Source: Streptomyces cellulosae
Lineage (GTDB): Bacteria; Actinomycetota; Actinomycetes; Streptomycetales; Streptomycetaceae
Length of the DNA stretch: 64,000 bases
Reading direction: 5' to 3'
Assembly: GCA_014655195.1 (NCBI GenBank)
Contig: BNBH01000004.1
Span: forward strand, 62,001 to 126,000
The notes below the pieces were generated by a model, which was given only the letters and a program-made list of their open reading frames with translations, made no database searches and was not told the origin of the DNA. Made by a program: the position numbers and the translations under genes. The first letter of the stretch is position 1, and the number at the start of each line of letters is the position of its first letter. This document shows, one piece after another, positions 1 to 9,149 of this stretch.

Positions 1-412
1 ACAGGAAGACGACCACGATGAGGACGAAGGGAAGCAGGGACAGCAGAATGCTCACGAAGGGGTTCTGCTTCGACGGCGAGACCGTGTAGCCGTCAGGGAT
101 CTGCTTGTTCTGGAACTTGTCCTGCAGCGTGCTGGCGATGGTGACGCCCTGGTCGCCGATGTAGCTCGCCTGGATCTTCGAGCTGCCCTCGACCTTCTGG
201 CCGTCCTTGAGCTGCACCTTCACGGTCTGCTCGTCGCCGGTGGTCAGCTTGGCCGACTCGACCTTGTTCTCGTTGATCGCCTGGACGACCTGGCCCGTGT
301 CCACCGTCTTGTAGCCGCCGGACGAGCCGACGACCTGCATCAACACGACCACGGCAAGGACGGCCAGCACGATCCACATGACCGGCCCACGGAAGTATCG
401 CTTCACGTCCAT
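1..412 (-). CDS. ftsH: FtsH ATP-dependent zinc metalloprotease, N-terminal part
   Basis: Membrane-anchored AAA protease that degrades damaged or regulatory membrane and cytosolic proteins. Only the first 137 codons lie in the window; the AAA and HExxH protease domains are beyond position 1. Visible are the start MDVKRYFRGPVMW, a first membrane helix at about residues 12-29, the extracytoplasmic FtsH_ext domain, and the beginning of the second helix (FVSILLSLLPFVLIVVVFL). I chose the ATG at 412 because it gives the usual actinobacterial N-terminus; an overlapping ATG at 416 is out of frame. It is downstream of hprT in the same direction, the common tilS-hprT-ftsH order. Truncation is only by the window edge. 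Confidence 0.95.
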   Translation of the reverse strand, partial: MDVKRYFRGPVMWIVLAVLAVVVLMQVVGSSGGYKTVDTGQVVQAINENKVESAKLTTGDEQTVKVQLKDGQKVEGSSKIQASYIGDQGVTIASTLQDKFQNKQIPDGYTVSPSKQNPFVSILLSLLPFVLIVVVFL

Positions 413-601
413 CCATACGGAGCGGTGCCGCCCCGTCCCTCCTGCCATAGTGAGTTTGATAAAGGCTGTTCTTCGGACGGTACCCCAGCACGGGCCCCCG
501 ACGCTGCGAGGGACGGCCGGCAATGGCGTCCACGCATGCTCCAACGCCGAGGAGCCCGCCGGGGTTCCCGATCACGTACGGCGGCCGGGGCCGCCGTACG
601 T

Positions 602-1162
602 TCACCCGCCGTAGACGTGGGGCGCGAGCGTCCCGACGAACGGCAGGTTGCGGTACTTCTCGGCGTAGTCCAGGCCGTAGCCCACGACGAACTCGTTGGG
701 GATGTCGAAGCCGACCCATTCGACGTCGATGGCGACCTTGGCGGCCTCGGGCTTGCGCAGCAGCGTGCACACCTTGAGGGAGGCGGGCTCGCGCGAGCCG
801 AGGTTGGAGATCAGCCAGGACAGCGTCAGGCCGGAGTCGATGATGTCCTCGACGATCAGGACGTGGCGGCCCTTGATGTCGGTGTCGAGGTCCTTGAGGA
901 TCCGCACCACACCCGAGGACTGCGTGCCCGCCCCGTACGAGGACACGGCCATCCAGTCCATCGTGACGGGGGTGGACAGCGCCCGGGCGAGGTCGGCCAT
1001 CACCATCACCGCGCCCTTGAGCACGCCGACGATCAGCAGGTCCTTGCCCGCGTACTCCGCGTCGATCTTCGCCGCCAGCTCCGTCAGCTTGGCGTCGATG
1101 TCTTCCTTGGTGATGAGCACCTTCTCGAGGTCGGCACCCATGTCGTTCGCGTCCACCCGCAT
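602..1162 (-). CDS. hprT: Hypoxanthine phosphoribosyltransferase
   Basis: Purine salvage enzyme joining hypoxanthine or guanine to PRPP to give IMP or GMP in the cytosol. The 186-residue protein is of normal family length. The type I PRTase PRPP-binding motif [13 protein letters not shown] lies at residues 101-113, and the loop VGVLKGA is at about 45-51. The ATG at 1162 gives [14 protein letters not shown]; an in-frame GTG at 1180 would add six residues, and neither has a strong ribosome site. It follows tilS by 66 bases and is probably co-transcribed with it and ftsH, a pairing conserved from Bacillus to actinobacteria. Confidence 0.95.
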   Translation of the reverse strand: MRVDANDMGADLEKVLITKEDIDAKLTELAAKIDAEYAGKDLLIVGVLKGAVMVMADLARALSTPVTMDWMAVSSYGAGTQSSGVVRILKDLDTDIKGRHVLIVEDIIDSGLTLSWLISNLGSREPASLKVCTLLRKPEAAKVAIDVEWVGFDIPNEFVVGYGLDYAEKYRNLPFVGTLAPHVYGG

Positions 1163-1228
1163 CACTTTCGGTCGTCCCACCGGCCGGTCCGGTCCGCCCC
1201 GCGACTTTTCGGTCGGTGGGGTCCGGAT

Positions 1229-2257
1229 TCAGCCCTGCCGAATCACCAGTCTGCCACCCTGCCGGCGGGCGACGACCCGGCCGGGGAGATTGATGGCCCC
1301 CTGACCGCGCCAGCCGGTGACCAGCCGGTCGACCTCCTCGATGTGGCGGGCGAACAGGGAACCGGCCGGTGCGCCGGCCTCGATGGCGGCCCGGCGCAGC
1401 ACGCGGCGGCGCACGGCGGGCGGCAGGTCGTGCAGCGCGTCGCACTCCAGGCGGCCGTCTGCGTCGCGGACGCCGGCCGCGGCCTTCCCGGCCCAGGCGT
1501 CGAGGGCGTCGGCGTCGTCACGGGAGAGCTGGGCCGTACGGGCGAGGGCCTCGACGACGCCCTTGCCGAGGGCCTTCTCCAGAGCGGGCAGGCCCTCGTG
1601 GCGCAGCCGGGAGCGGGTGTAGGCGGGGTCGGTGTTGTGCGGGTCGTCCCAGACGGGCAGGGACTGGACCAGGCAGGCCTTGCGGGCGGTCTGGCGGTCG
1701 AGCTGGAGGAAGGGGCGCCGGTAACGGCCGTCGGCCCCCGAGACCGCGGCCATGCCGGAGAGGGAACGGATGCCGGAGCCGCGGGCGAGGCCGAGCAGCA
1801 CCGTCTCGGCCTGGTCGTCGCGGGTGTGGCCGAGCAGGACGGCGGCGGCGCGGTGGCGCTCGGCGGCGGCGTCGAGGGCGGCGTAGCGGGCGTCCCGGGC
1901 GGCGGCCTCGGGGCCTCCGGCGCGGCCGACGGTGACGGCGACCGACTCGACGGGTTCCAGGCCGAGTTCGCGCAGCCGGGAGGCGACCTCGGCGGCGCGG
2001 AGGTCGGAGCCCGCCTGGAGGCCGTGGTCGACGGTGACGCCGCCGGCGCGCAGTCCGGCGCGGGGGGCTTCGAAGGCGAGGGCGGAGGCGAGCGCCATGG
2101 AGTCGGCGCCGCCGGAGCAGGCCGCGAGCACGAGCGGGGAGGAGGACCGCTCGTCGGGCGTGAGGCGGCCGGGCGTCCGGCCGTGTTCGGCGAGGAGGTC
2201 GTTCAGGACGCGGCGGACCGCCAGGCGTATCGCCGCGACCGCAGGATGGGGACCCAT
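1229..2257 (-). CDS. tilS: tRNA(Ile)-lysidine synthetase
   Basis: ATP-dependent N-type PP-loop enzyme that converts cytidine 34 of the tRNA(Ile) with CAU anticodon to lysidine, switching its identity from Met to Ile. The PP-loop SGGADS is at residues 48-53 of 342, followed by the conserved TVDHGLQ and [21 protein letters not shown] stretches. The ATG at 2257 has AAGGGA seven bases upstream, which decides against longer readings of the frame. The protein has the short C-terminal region usual in actinobacteria. It sits directly upstream of hprT, the expected partner. Confidence 0.94.
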   Translation of the reverse strand: MGPHPAVAAIRLAVRRVLNDLLAEHGRTPGRLTPDERSSSPLVLAACSGGADSMALASALAFEAPRAGLRAGGVTVDHGLQAGSDLRAAEVASRLRELGLEPVESVAVTVGRAGGPEAAARDARYAALDAAAERHRAAAVLLGHTRDDQAETVLLGLARGSGIRSLSGMAAVSGADGRYRRPFLQLDRQTARKACLVQSLPVWDDPHNTDPAYTRSRLRHEGLPALEKALGKGVVEALARTAQLSRDDADALDAWAGKAAAGVRDADGRLECDALHDLPPAVRRRVLRRAAIEAGAPAGSLFARHIEEVDRLVTGWRGQGAINLPGRVVARRQGGRLVIRQG

Positions 2258-2452
2258 GTCCGGTTCCCTTCTGATGATGTCCGGGGGGGGTGAGCCCGGG
2301 GGTCGGTCACGCAGAGTGTGTAGATGGTGACAGAACCGGGCCGTTCCCCGAGCATTGCACGCCTGCCGGGGGCCCACGGTCCCTCGGACGGGTGATTGGC
2401 GGGGCGTCCGTCTGCCGCCGCCGGGACGCCCCGCGCGACGGGGGCGCGGTAC

Positions 2453-3595
2453 CTATGCCTCCGGTTTGCGGTGCACCCGTGTGATCCAGTCCGCCGGTTT
2501 GCCGATCTCCGCCTTGGTGGGGAGGGTGTTCGGCGACGTCCATACCCGGTTGAAGCCCTCCATGCCGACCTCGTCGACGACCGCGCGGACGAAGCGCTCG
2601 CCGTCGCGGTACTGGCGGAGCTTGGCGTCCAGGCCGAGCAGCTTGCGCAGCGCCATGTCCAGGCGGGAGGCGCCCTTGGCGCGGCGCTGCTGGAACTTCT
2701 CGCGGATCTCGGCGACGCTCGGCACGACCTCGGGGCCGACGCCGTCCATCACGTAGTCGGCGTGGCCCTCCAGCAGCGACATCACGGCGGTGAGCCGGCC
2801 GAGGATCTCCCGCTGGGCGGGGGTCTGCACGATCTCCACGAGGGAGCGGCCCTCGTCGCCCTCCTCGCCCTCCTCGCCCTCGGGACGCCCGCCGACCAGC
2901 GACTGCGCGGCCTCGCGGACCCGTTCCAGCACGGTCATCGGGTCGACGTCGGTCTCGGCGAGGAACGCCTGGATCTCGCCCTCGAGGTGGTCCCGCAGCC
3001 AGGGCACGGCCGTGAACTGGGTGCGGTGCGTCTCCTCGTGGAGCGTCACCCACAGCCGGAAGTCGTGGGGCTCCACGTCGAGTTCGCGCTCGACGTGGAC
3101 GATGTTGGGGGCGACGAGGAGCAGCCGTCCGCCGCCGTTCGCGCCGGCCGGGAGGTCCCGGGTCGCGGGGGCGAACGTCTCGTACTGGCCGAGGACGCGG
3201 GACGCCAGGAACGACAGCAGCATGCCCAGTTCCACGCCGGTGACCTTGCCGCCGACGGCGCCCATCACCACGTTGCCGGGGCTCGTGCCGCGCCGCTCCT
3301 GCATCTTGTCGAGCAGGGGCTTGAGCAGTTCGCGGAAGCCGGCGACGTTGGCCTTCACCCAGCCGGGGCGGTCCACCACGAGGAGGGGCGTGTCATGGGT
3401 CTCGGGCGTGCCGAGGTTCGTGAAGCCGCGGACGTGCTCCTCCGCGGCGCGCGCGTGGCGGCGGAGCTCCGCGACGACGGCGCGGGCCTCGTCCCGGCTG
3501 ACGTCTGGGCCCGGCCGCATGAGCCTGGTCGCGGTCGCGACCGCGAGGTTCCAGTCGACCATGCCGGATGAGGCAGCACCACCGATGCTCGTCAT
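2453..3595 (-). CDS. DUF2342 zincin-like putative metalloprotease
   Basis: 380-residue actinobacterial protein of the DUF2342 family, sometimes annotated as coenzyme F420 biosynthesis-associated. A zincin signature HEETH is at residues 186-190 (context LWVTLHEETHRTQF), and a later LLEGHADYVMDG could supply the third zinc ligand. There is no signal peptide, so it is probably cytosolic. Actual proteolysis has not been shown to my knowledge, and the F420 link is genomic association only. It lies between dacB and tilS on the same strand; the 5' neighbour dacB is separated by a repeat-rich gap, so this gene may start its own transcript with tilS-hprT-ftsH. Confidence 0.85.
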   Translation of the reverse strand: MTSIGGAASSGMVDWNLAVATATRLMRPGPDVSRDEARAVVAELRRHARAAEEHVRGFTNLGTPETHDTPLLVVDRPGWVKANVAGFRELLKPLLDKMQERRGTSPGNVVMGAVGGKVTGVELGMLLSFLASRVLGQYETFAPATRDLPAGANGGGRLLLVAPNIVHVERELDVEPHDFRLWVTLHEETHRTQFTAVPWLRDHLEGEIQAFLAETDVDPMTVLERVREAAQSLVGGRPEGEEGEEGDEGRSLVEIVQTPAQREILGRLTAVMSLLEGHADYVMDGVGPEVVPSVAEIREKFQQRRAKGASRLDMALRKLLGLDAKLRQYRDGERFVRAVVDEVGMEGFNRVWTSPNTLPTKAEIGKPADWITRVHRKPEA

Positions 3596-3664
3596 GTGTC
3601 AACGGTACGTGAGGGGTGGGGAAACGGGCAGATCGATACAGCCCGCGGCTGGGCAACGCCCCGT

Positions 3665-4020
3665 AGGGGCGCGGGGAACCGCGCGGGGTCCGGGGGCGAA
3701 GCCCCCGAAGTGGGCGGGGAGTCGCCCTCGCCTCCGGGGCGCGCTGGTGCTTGGGGCGCCTGGACGTGCGGCGTCCTGCCCTCCCGTCCTCGGGGCTCCG
3801 CCCCCGGACCCCCGTTCGCGCAGTTCCCCGCGCCCCTGACAGGCGTCCTCGCCCACGGCCCCCCGGAAGGCGCCGCTCCCGCCCGACGGGGCGTACCTCC
3901 TTGCCCGCGGCCCCAAGTCATGCGGCCCACGGCTCCGCAGAGGCGTCCTCGTCTCCGTCCCTCGGAAGGCGCCGCCCGCGCCCGAGAAGGCGCCGCCCCA
4001 CCCGCGTCCCGGAAGGCGCC
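3665..4020. repeat. Imperfect inverted-repeat element plus GGAAGGCGCC direct repeats
   Basis: The gap between the DUF2342 gene and dacB holds no convincing gene. Positions 3665-3705 and 3792-3837 form a large inverted repeat. The 20-mer AGGGGCGCGGGGAACCGCGC at 3665-3684 matches the complement of 3818-3837 at 19 of 20 bases, and 3685-3705 matches the complement of 3792-3812 at 20 of 21. To the right are three copies of GGAAGGCGCC (3865, 3964, and one just before the dacB stop) and a GAAGGCGCC variant near 3986. The same 20-mer recurs at 39.65 and 39.70 kb, so this is an interspersed chromosomal repeat. Confidence 0.85.
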
Positions 4021-5619
4021 CTACGGCGTCCGGCACCCGCACGTCGCCAAAGCTGTCGCGGCCTTGTCCAGGGCCCTCTGGGCCGCCTCCGTGCCCACCG
4101 TGTCGTTCGCGAGGAACGCGAAGGCCAGCAGGCGGCCGTCGCGGTCGACGACCGTGCCGGCGAGGGTGTTGACGCCCGTCAGGGTGCCGGTCTTGGCGCG
4201 GACCACGCCCGCCGCTCCGTCCGCGTAGCGGCTGGACAGGGTGCCGGTGAAGCCGGCGACGGGGAGGCCCGTCAGGGCGGAGCGGAGTTCCGGGTGGGCG
4301 GGGTCGCCCGCCTTGACCAGCAGGGCGGTCAGCAGGTCGGCCGTGAGCCGGCCGCCCCGGTCCAGCCCGCTGCCGTCCTTGATCACGACGCCCTTCACGG
4401 GCAGTTTCAGCTGCTTCAGGCGCGCCGTGACCGCCGCACCCGCTCCCGCGAAGTCCGCGGGCTTGCCGGTGGCCACCGCGGTGTGCCGGGCGAGCGCCTC
4501 GGCGAGGTCGTTGTCGCTGTTGGTCAGCATGCGCTCGACGAGCGAGGAGAGCGGCGGCGAGGAGACCGTCGCCAACGTGCTCGCGCGCGTGGACGACTTC
4601 GACGGGCCGGGCGGCGTCGCCGTGATCCCGTGCTCCTTCAGCAGGTCGCCGAACTTCCGGGCGGCGTCCGCCGCGGGGTCGGGGACGCGCGTGACGGGTC
4701 CGCTGGAGGAGTCGTCGGTGCGGCCCTCGTCGGCCATGAGGGGCGTGACGGCGGCGAGGTTCGCGTTGACCCCGATCGGGTGGGTCGTACCGCCCTTGTA
4801 GAGGGTCGTGTCGTACGACAGCGTCACCTTCCGCACGCCCCGCTTGGCGAGGGCGGCCGCGGTGCGCGCGGCCAGGTCGCGCAGGCTCGCGGAGCCCTTG
4901 GCCTTCTTGCGGGCGGTGAGCGTGGGGTCGCCGCCGCCGACCAGCACGACCTCCTTGGTGTCGGGCTCGTAGACCGTACGGGTGGTGAGCCGGTGGTCGG
5001 GCCCCAGCGCGGACAGCGCGGCGACCGCGGTCGCGATCTTCGTGGTGGAGGCGGGGGTGAGCGCGTTCGAGGAGTCCGCGCCGTACAGGCGCCGCCCGGT
5101 CGCGGCGTCGACCACGGCGGCCGAGCGGCGGCCGAGCGCCGGGTCCTTCAGCAGCGGGTCGAGGACGGAGGCGAGCGCCTTCCCGGCGGGCGCGGACCGC
5201 GCGGCGGTGGCGGTGCCGCCCAGTCCGGTGAGCACGGACGGGGCGGGCGGCGCCTCCCGCGGTCCGCGCGGCGGGGTGCCGGCGCGTGCCCGGGAGCCGT
5301 CGTGATCTGTGCCACGCGAGGCTTCCAGGGCCACGGCCCGGTGCCGCTCGGCCGTACGCTGACCCGTGGAGTCCCAGGGGCCGGCGGCGCTCGCCACTCC
5401 CGCGGCCAGCGCCAGACCGGCGGTGGCGGCGGTCGCGGTGTACCACCCGGTTCCGGGCCGCGCGACCCGTGGGGCCTGCGGCGACCCCGGCCGGCGCCCC
5501 CTGGTGAACCACGGCCCGGTGGCCGCGGCGACCCTCGCCAGACGCGGTCGTACGGCGTCCGCGATCCGCACGACGTGCGGTCCCGCGGCCCGCCAAGGCC
5601 TCAGCTCTGGCACGACCAC
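4021..5619 (-). CDS. dacB: D-alanyl-D-alanine carboxypeptidase/endopeptidase, PBP4 (S13) type
   Basis: Penicillin-binding protein that trims or opens peptidoglycan cross-links outside the membrane. In the 532-residue product the three active-site motifs are clear: SxxK as STTK at 191-194, SxN as SDN in TNSDNDLAEAL, and KTG in VRAKTGTLTG. The N-terminus is long and basic, with one hydrophobic stretch near residues 60-78 that likely acts as a signal anchor, followed by a low-complexity linker to about residue 145. Divergent from ppa with a 79-base gap. The large S13 insert between SxxK and SxN is present, arguing for PBP4 rather than a small DacA-type enzyme. Confidence 0.93.
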   Translation of the reverse strand: MVVPELRPWRAAGPHVVRIADAVRPRLARVAAATGPWFTRGRRPGSPQAPRVARPGTGWYTATAATAGLALAAGVASAAGPWDSTGQRTAERHRAVALEASRGTDHDGSRARAGTPPRGPREAPPAPSVLTGLGGTATAARSAPAGKALASVLDPLLKDPALGRRSAAVVDAATGRRLYGADSSNALTPASTTKIATAVAALSALGPDHRLTTRTVYEPDTKEVVLVGGGDPTLTARKKAKGSASLRDLAARTAAALAKRGVRKVTLSYDTTLYKGGTTHPIGVNANLAAVTPLMADEGRTDDSSSGPVTRVPDPAADAARKFGDLLKEHGITATPPGPSKSSTRASTLATVSSPPLSSLVERMLTNSDNDLAEALARHTAVATGKPADFAGAGAAVTARLKQLKLPVKGVVIKDGSGLDRGGRLTADLLTALLVKAGDPAHPELRSALTGLPVAGFTGTLSSRYADGAAGVVRAKTGTLTGVNTLAGTVVDRDGRLLAFAFLANDTVGTEAAQRALDKAATALATCGCRTP

Positions 5620-5698
5620 CAGCCCCTTTCGCGATCACACACCTGCGTGAGGGACACTTAACCACCAGAACGATGTGCTGATCATGGAGGAGCGTCCG

Positions 5699-6190
5699 GT
5701 GGAGTTCGACGTCACGATCGAGATCCCGAAGGGTTCGCGGAACAAGTACGAGGTGGACCACGAGACGGGTCGGATCCGCCTGGACCGTCGGCTCTTCACC
5801 TCGACCGCCTACCCGACCGACTACGGCTTCGTCGAGAACACCCTCGGCGAGGACGGCGACCCGCTGGACGCGCTGGTCATCCTGGACGAGCCGACGTTCC
5901 CGGGCTGCCTCATCCGCTGCCGCGCCGTCGGCATGTTCCGCATGACCGACGAGGCCGGCGGCGACGACAAGCTGCTGTGCGTCCCGTCGACGGACCCGCG
6001 TGTGGAGCACCTGCGGGACATCCACCACGTGTCGGAGTTCGACCGTCTGGAGATCCAGCACTTCTTCGAGGTCTACAAGGACCTGGAGCCGGGCAAGTCG
6101 GTCGAGGGAGCCAACTGGGTGGGCCGGGTCGAGGCCGAGGCCGAGATCGAGCAGTCCTACAAGCGCTTCAAGGAGCAGGGCGGCCACTGA
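5699..6190 (+). CDS. ppa: Inorganic pyrophosphatase, soluble family I
   Basis: Mg-dependent cytosolic enzyme hydrolysing pyrophosphate to phosphate. The 163-residue product has the family I signature with three metal aspartates, [11 protein letters not shown], and the active-site lead [18 protein letters not shown]. The GTG start at 5699 is set by GGAGGAG at 5686-5692; an in-frame upstream GTG at 5675 would add eight residues lacking family similarity. A 17-base-pair terminator hairpin follows at 6211-6248. The window also carries a membrane proton-pumping pyrophosphatase (42.2-44.6 kb), so this organism has both routes for pyrophosphate removal. Confidence 0.97.
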   Translation: MEFDVTIEIPKGSRNKYEVDHETGRIRLDRRLFTSTAYPTDYGFVENTLGEDGDPLDALVILDEPTFPGCLIRCRAVGMFRMTDEAGGDDKLLCVPSTDPRVEHLRDIHHVSEFDRLEIQHFFEVYKDLEPGKSVEGANWVGRVEAEAEIEQSYKRFKEQGGH

Positions 6191-6210
6191 GCCCCCGCGC
6201 CACGCGACGT

Positions 6211-6248
6211 GACGACGGGCCGCACGCCAGCGCGTGCGGCCCGTCGTC
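6211..6248 (+). terminator. Terminator hairpin after ppa
   Basis: A perfect 17-base-pair stem (6211-6227 with 6232-6248) closes a CAGC loop, 21 bases after the ppa stop. There is no clear T-run, which is common for streptomycete terminators. Confidence 0.8.
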
Positions 6249-6321
6249 GCGCTGTGTGCGCATACCGACGCGACAGAGGGCACACTGAAGGACGGTGTCG
6301 TCAGCAGGGAGAGAAAGGCAC

Positions 6322-8016
6322 GTGACGGACGCGGAGGACCGCAAGCCGCAGTCGGACGAGGCGAGGAGCGCCTTCGTACCCCCTTCCGGTCTCGCGGCGC
6401 CGGCCGACAGCGAGTCGTCGACCACGTCCGAGTTCGCCCTGCCCGACGGGCTGGCCGCGCCCAAGCCGGTACCGGAGTCCGAGACCACCTCGGAATTCGC
6501 CCTTCCGGACGGTCTGGACGTCGCCCCGGCCCCGCAGCACGAGCCGGAGGGCTCGGCGTTCAGCACACCGAAGACCTACAGCGCCCGGCAGACCGCGTTC
6601 ACCCCGCCGACCGGTGTCCCGCTGGTCCGGCTGACCAAGGACGTGCCCTGGCAGGACCGGATGCGCACGATGCTGCGCATGCCGGTGACCGAGCGGCCCG
6701 CCCCGGAGCCGGTGCAGCGGCACGACGAGTCCGGCCCTGCGGTGCCGCGCGTGCTCGACCTGAGCCTGCGTATCGGGGAGCTGCTGCTGGCCGGCGGCGA
6801 GGGCGCCGAGGACGTGGAGGCGGCGATGTTCGCCGTGTGCCGCTCCTACGGCCTGGACCGCTGCGAGCCCACCGTCACCTTCACCCTGCTCTCGGTCTCC
6901 TACCAGCCGTCCCTGGTCGACGACCCGGTGACGGCCTCCCGCACGGTGCGCCGCCGCAGCCCCGACTACACCCGGCTGGCGGCCGTCTACCAGCTGGTGG
7001 ACGACCTCAGCGACGACGAGACCCAGGTGACGCTGGAGGAGGCGTACCGGCGGCTGGCGGAGATCCGCCGTAACCGGCACCCCTACCCGGGCTGGGCGCT
7101 GACGGCCGCGAGCGGGCTGCTCGCGGGCTCCGCCTCGGTGCTGGTCGGCGGTGGTCTGCTGGTGTTCGTCGCGGCGGCGCTCGGCGCCATGCTCGGCGAC
7201 CGGCTGGCCTGGCTGTGCGCCGGGCGCGGGCTGCCGGAGTTCTACCAGTTCACGGTGGCCGCGACGCCGCCCGCCGCGATCGGGGTGGCGCTGACGCTGG
7301 CGCACGCGGACGTGAGGGCGTCCGCGGTGATCACCGGCGGGCTGTTCGCGCTGCTGCCCGGACGGGCGCTGGTGGCAGGCGTGCAGGACGGTCTGACCGG
7401 CTTCTACATCACGGCGTCGGCGCGTCTGCTGGAGGTGCTGTACTTCTTCGTCGCCATCGTGATCGGCGTGCTGACGGTGCTGTACTTCGGCGTGCAGCTG
7501 GGCGCCAACCTGGTGCCGGACGCGGCGCTAGGCGGGTCGGACCCGCAGCCCGTGCTCCAGATCGCCGCGTCCCTCGGACTGTCGCTGGCCTTCGCCGTGC
7601 TGCTCCAGCAGGAACGGTCCACCGTGCTGATGGTGACGCTGAACGGCGGCGTCGCCTGGGTGGTGTACGGGGCGATGCACTACACGGGCGACATCTCGCC
7701 GGTGGCGTCCACGGCGGTGGCGGCCGGTCTGGTCGGCCTGTTCGGACAGCTGCTGGCCCGCTACCAGTTCGCGTCCGCGCTGCCGTACACCACGGCCGCG
7801 ATCGGCCCGCTGCTGCCCGGTTCGGCCACGTACTTCGGTCTGCTGGGCATCGCGCAGAACGAGGTCGACTCGGGTCTGACGTCGCTCACCAAGGCGGTGG
7901 CGCTGGCGATGGCCATCGCGATCGGGGTGAACCTCGGTTCGGAGATCTCCCGGCTGTTCCTGCGGATCGGCTCCGAGGAGAAGCGACGGGCGGCGAAGCG
8001 GACGCGAGGTTTCTGA
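6322..8016 (+). CDS. ThrE-family threonine/serine exporter
   Basis: Integral membrane protein of the ThrE family; the Corynebacterium member exports threonine and serine. The first about 120 residues are cytosolic and contain a duplicated segment ending TTSEFALPDGL. The DUF1212 domain follows (LDLSLRIGELLLAGGEGAEDVEAAM, where ThrE proteins carry a processed or catalytic-like region), then about ten hydrophobic helices from residue 250 to the end. Length 564 residues. The GTG at 6322 follows GGGAGAGAAAGG; earlier in-frame codons lack a ribosome site. Convergent with the DedA gene. Substrate is inferred from the family only. Confidence 0.85.
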   Translation: MTDAEDRKPQSDEARSAFVPPSGLAAPADSESSTTSEFALPDGLAAPKPVPESETTSEFALPDGLDVAPAPQHEPEGSAFSTPKTYSARQTAFTPPTGVPLVRLTKDVPWQDRMRTMLRMPVTERPAPEPVQRHDESGPAVPRVLDLSLRIGELLLAGGEGAEDVEAAMFAVCRSYGLDRCEPTVTFTLLSVSYQPSLVDDPVTASRTVRRRSPDYTRLAAVYQLVDDLSDDETQVTLEEAYRRLAEIRRNRHPYPGWALTAASGLLAGSASVLVGGGLLVFVAAALGAMLGDRLAWLCAGRGLPEFYQFTVAATPPAAIGVALTLAHADVRASAVITGGLFALLPGRALVAGVQDGLTGFYITASARLLEVLYFFVAIVIGVLTVLYFGVQLGANLVPDAALGGSDPQPVLQIAASLGLSLAFAVLLQQERSTVLMVTLNGGVAWVVYGAMHYTGDISPVASTAVAAGLVGLFGQLLARYQFASALPYTTAAIGPLLPGSATYFGLLGIAQNEVDSGLTSLTKAVALAMAIAIGVNLGSEISRLFLRIGSEEKRRAAKRTRGF

Positions 8017-8054
8017 CCCGCGCTCCGCCCGCCGCCCGGCAGGGTTCTCCGTGC

Positions 8055-8960
8055 TCAGTAGCCGCCGTTGTAGGGCTGCTGTCGGTCGTACTGCTGGTTG
8101 TACTGCTGCTGGTCGTTGCCGTACGGCTGCTGAGGCGGCTGCTGCTGCGGGTAGCCGTTCGGCCGGCCGCCGTAGGGCTGCTGGGGCTGCTGCTGCGGGT
8201 AGCCGCCCTGGCCGCCGTACTGGCGCGGTCCGGGCTGCTGGGGCGCGGCGGCCGGGGCGATGCGGCGCAGCTGGGTGGTGGCGTCGTCCATGACCGGCGG
8301 CTGCGGGTGCTGGGCGGCGGCCGGGGCCTCGGCGGCGGCGCGCTTCTTCTTCCCGCGCTCCCGCAGGTACTCGATGATGATCGGCACCACGGAGACGACG
8401 ACGATCAGGACGAGGATCGCCTCGACGTTGTTCTTGATGAACCCGATCTGGCCCAGCCAGTAACCGGCGAGCGTGACGCCCGTGCCCCAGGCGACACCGC
8501 CGATGACGTTGTACGTGAGGAACGTGCGGTACTTCATCCGGCCGGCGCCGGCCACGATGGGCGCGAACGTCCGCACGATGGGCACGAAGCGGGCCAGGAC
8601 GATCGCCTTGGGCCCGTACTTCTCCATGAACTCGTGGGCCTTCTCCAGGTTCTCCTGCTTGAAGAGCTTGGAGTTCGGACGGCTGAACAGCCGGGGTCCG
8701 AAGAACTTGCCGATCATGTAGCCGACCTGGTCGCCGATGACGGCGGCGAGCACGATCAGCGTGCAGACCAGCCACAGCGGCTGGCTGATGTAGGTGCCCT
8801 CGGCCACGAAGAGACCCGCCGTGAACAGCAGGGAGTCGCCGGGCAGGAACGCGAAGAGTCCGGATTCCGCGAAGACGATCAGCAGGATGCCGGGGAGGCT
8901 GAAGGTCTCGATGAGGTAGTCCGGGCTCAGCCACTCGGGGCCGAGCGCAAGCGTGGTCAC
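8055..8960 (-). CDS. DedA/SNARE-associated family membrane protein with Gln-rich tail
   Basis: DedA (VTT-domain) proteins are inner-membrane proteins involved in lipid carrier recycling and membrane homeostasis. The core has the signature FAESGLFAFLPGDSLLFTAG, the re-entrant GDQVGYMIGKFFGPRLF segment, RFVPIVRTFAPIVAGAGRM, and helices to about residue 205. A cytosolic tail of roughly 80 residues is rich in Gln, Pro, Tyr and Gly (PQQQPQQPYGG repeats), a streptomycete embellishment of unknown role. The GTG at 8960 has GCAGGAG ten bases upstream. Convergent with the ThrE gene, 38 bases apart. Confidence 0.88.
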   Translation of the reverse strand: MTTLALGPEWLSPDYLIETFSLPGILLIVFAESGLFAFLPGDSLLFTAGLFVAEGTYISQPLWLVCTLIVLAAVIGDQVGYMIGKFFGPRLFSRPNSKLFKQENLEKAHEFMEKYGPKAIVLARFVPIVRTFAPIVAGAGRMKYRTFLTYNVIGGVAWGTGVTLAGYWLGQIGFIKNNVEAILVLIVVVSVVPIIIEYLRERGKKKRAAAEAPAAAQHPQPPVMDDATTQLRRIAPAAAPQQPGPRQYGGQGGYPQQQPQQPYGGRPNGYPQQQPPQQPYGNDQQQYNQQYDRQQPYNGGY

Positions 8961-9116
8961 GGGGATGTGGCTCCTGCAGCTGGGGGTCAAGGGCGGGGCT
9001 GGCTGCCCAAATTATGAACGCAGCCGTCGAGGCCCAGGTTCCGCGGGGGTACCCAGGATGCACTGTGCCCCGCCCCGGGGAAAGCCGCGAGCCGGCGCCG
9101 CGGGGCAATCGCCGCT

Positions 9117-9147
9117 GGTCGTGGCCCGGTGCGGCCGGGCCACGACC
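9117..9147 (-). terminator. Terminator hairpin after tipA
   Basis: A 13-base-pair perfect stem (9117-9129 with 9135-9147) and TGCGG loop begin two bases beyond the tipA stop codon on the minus strand. Confidence 0.75.
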
Positions 9148-9149
9148 GG

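Noticed and set aside
3599..6283. Open frame of 894 codons on the minus strand
   Set aside because: Runs through the dacB region in another frame and across ppa; composition is that of a shadow frame, while dacB and ppa carry clear catalytic motifs.
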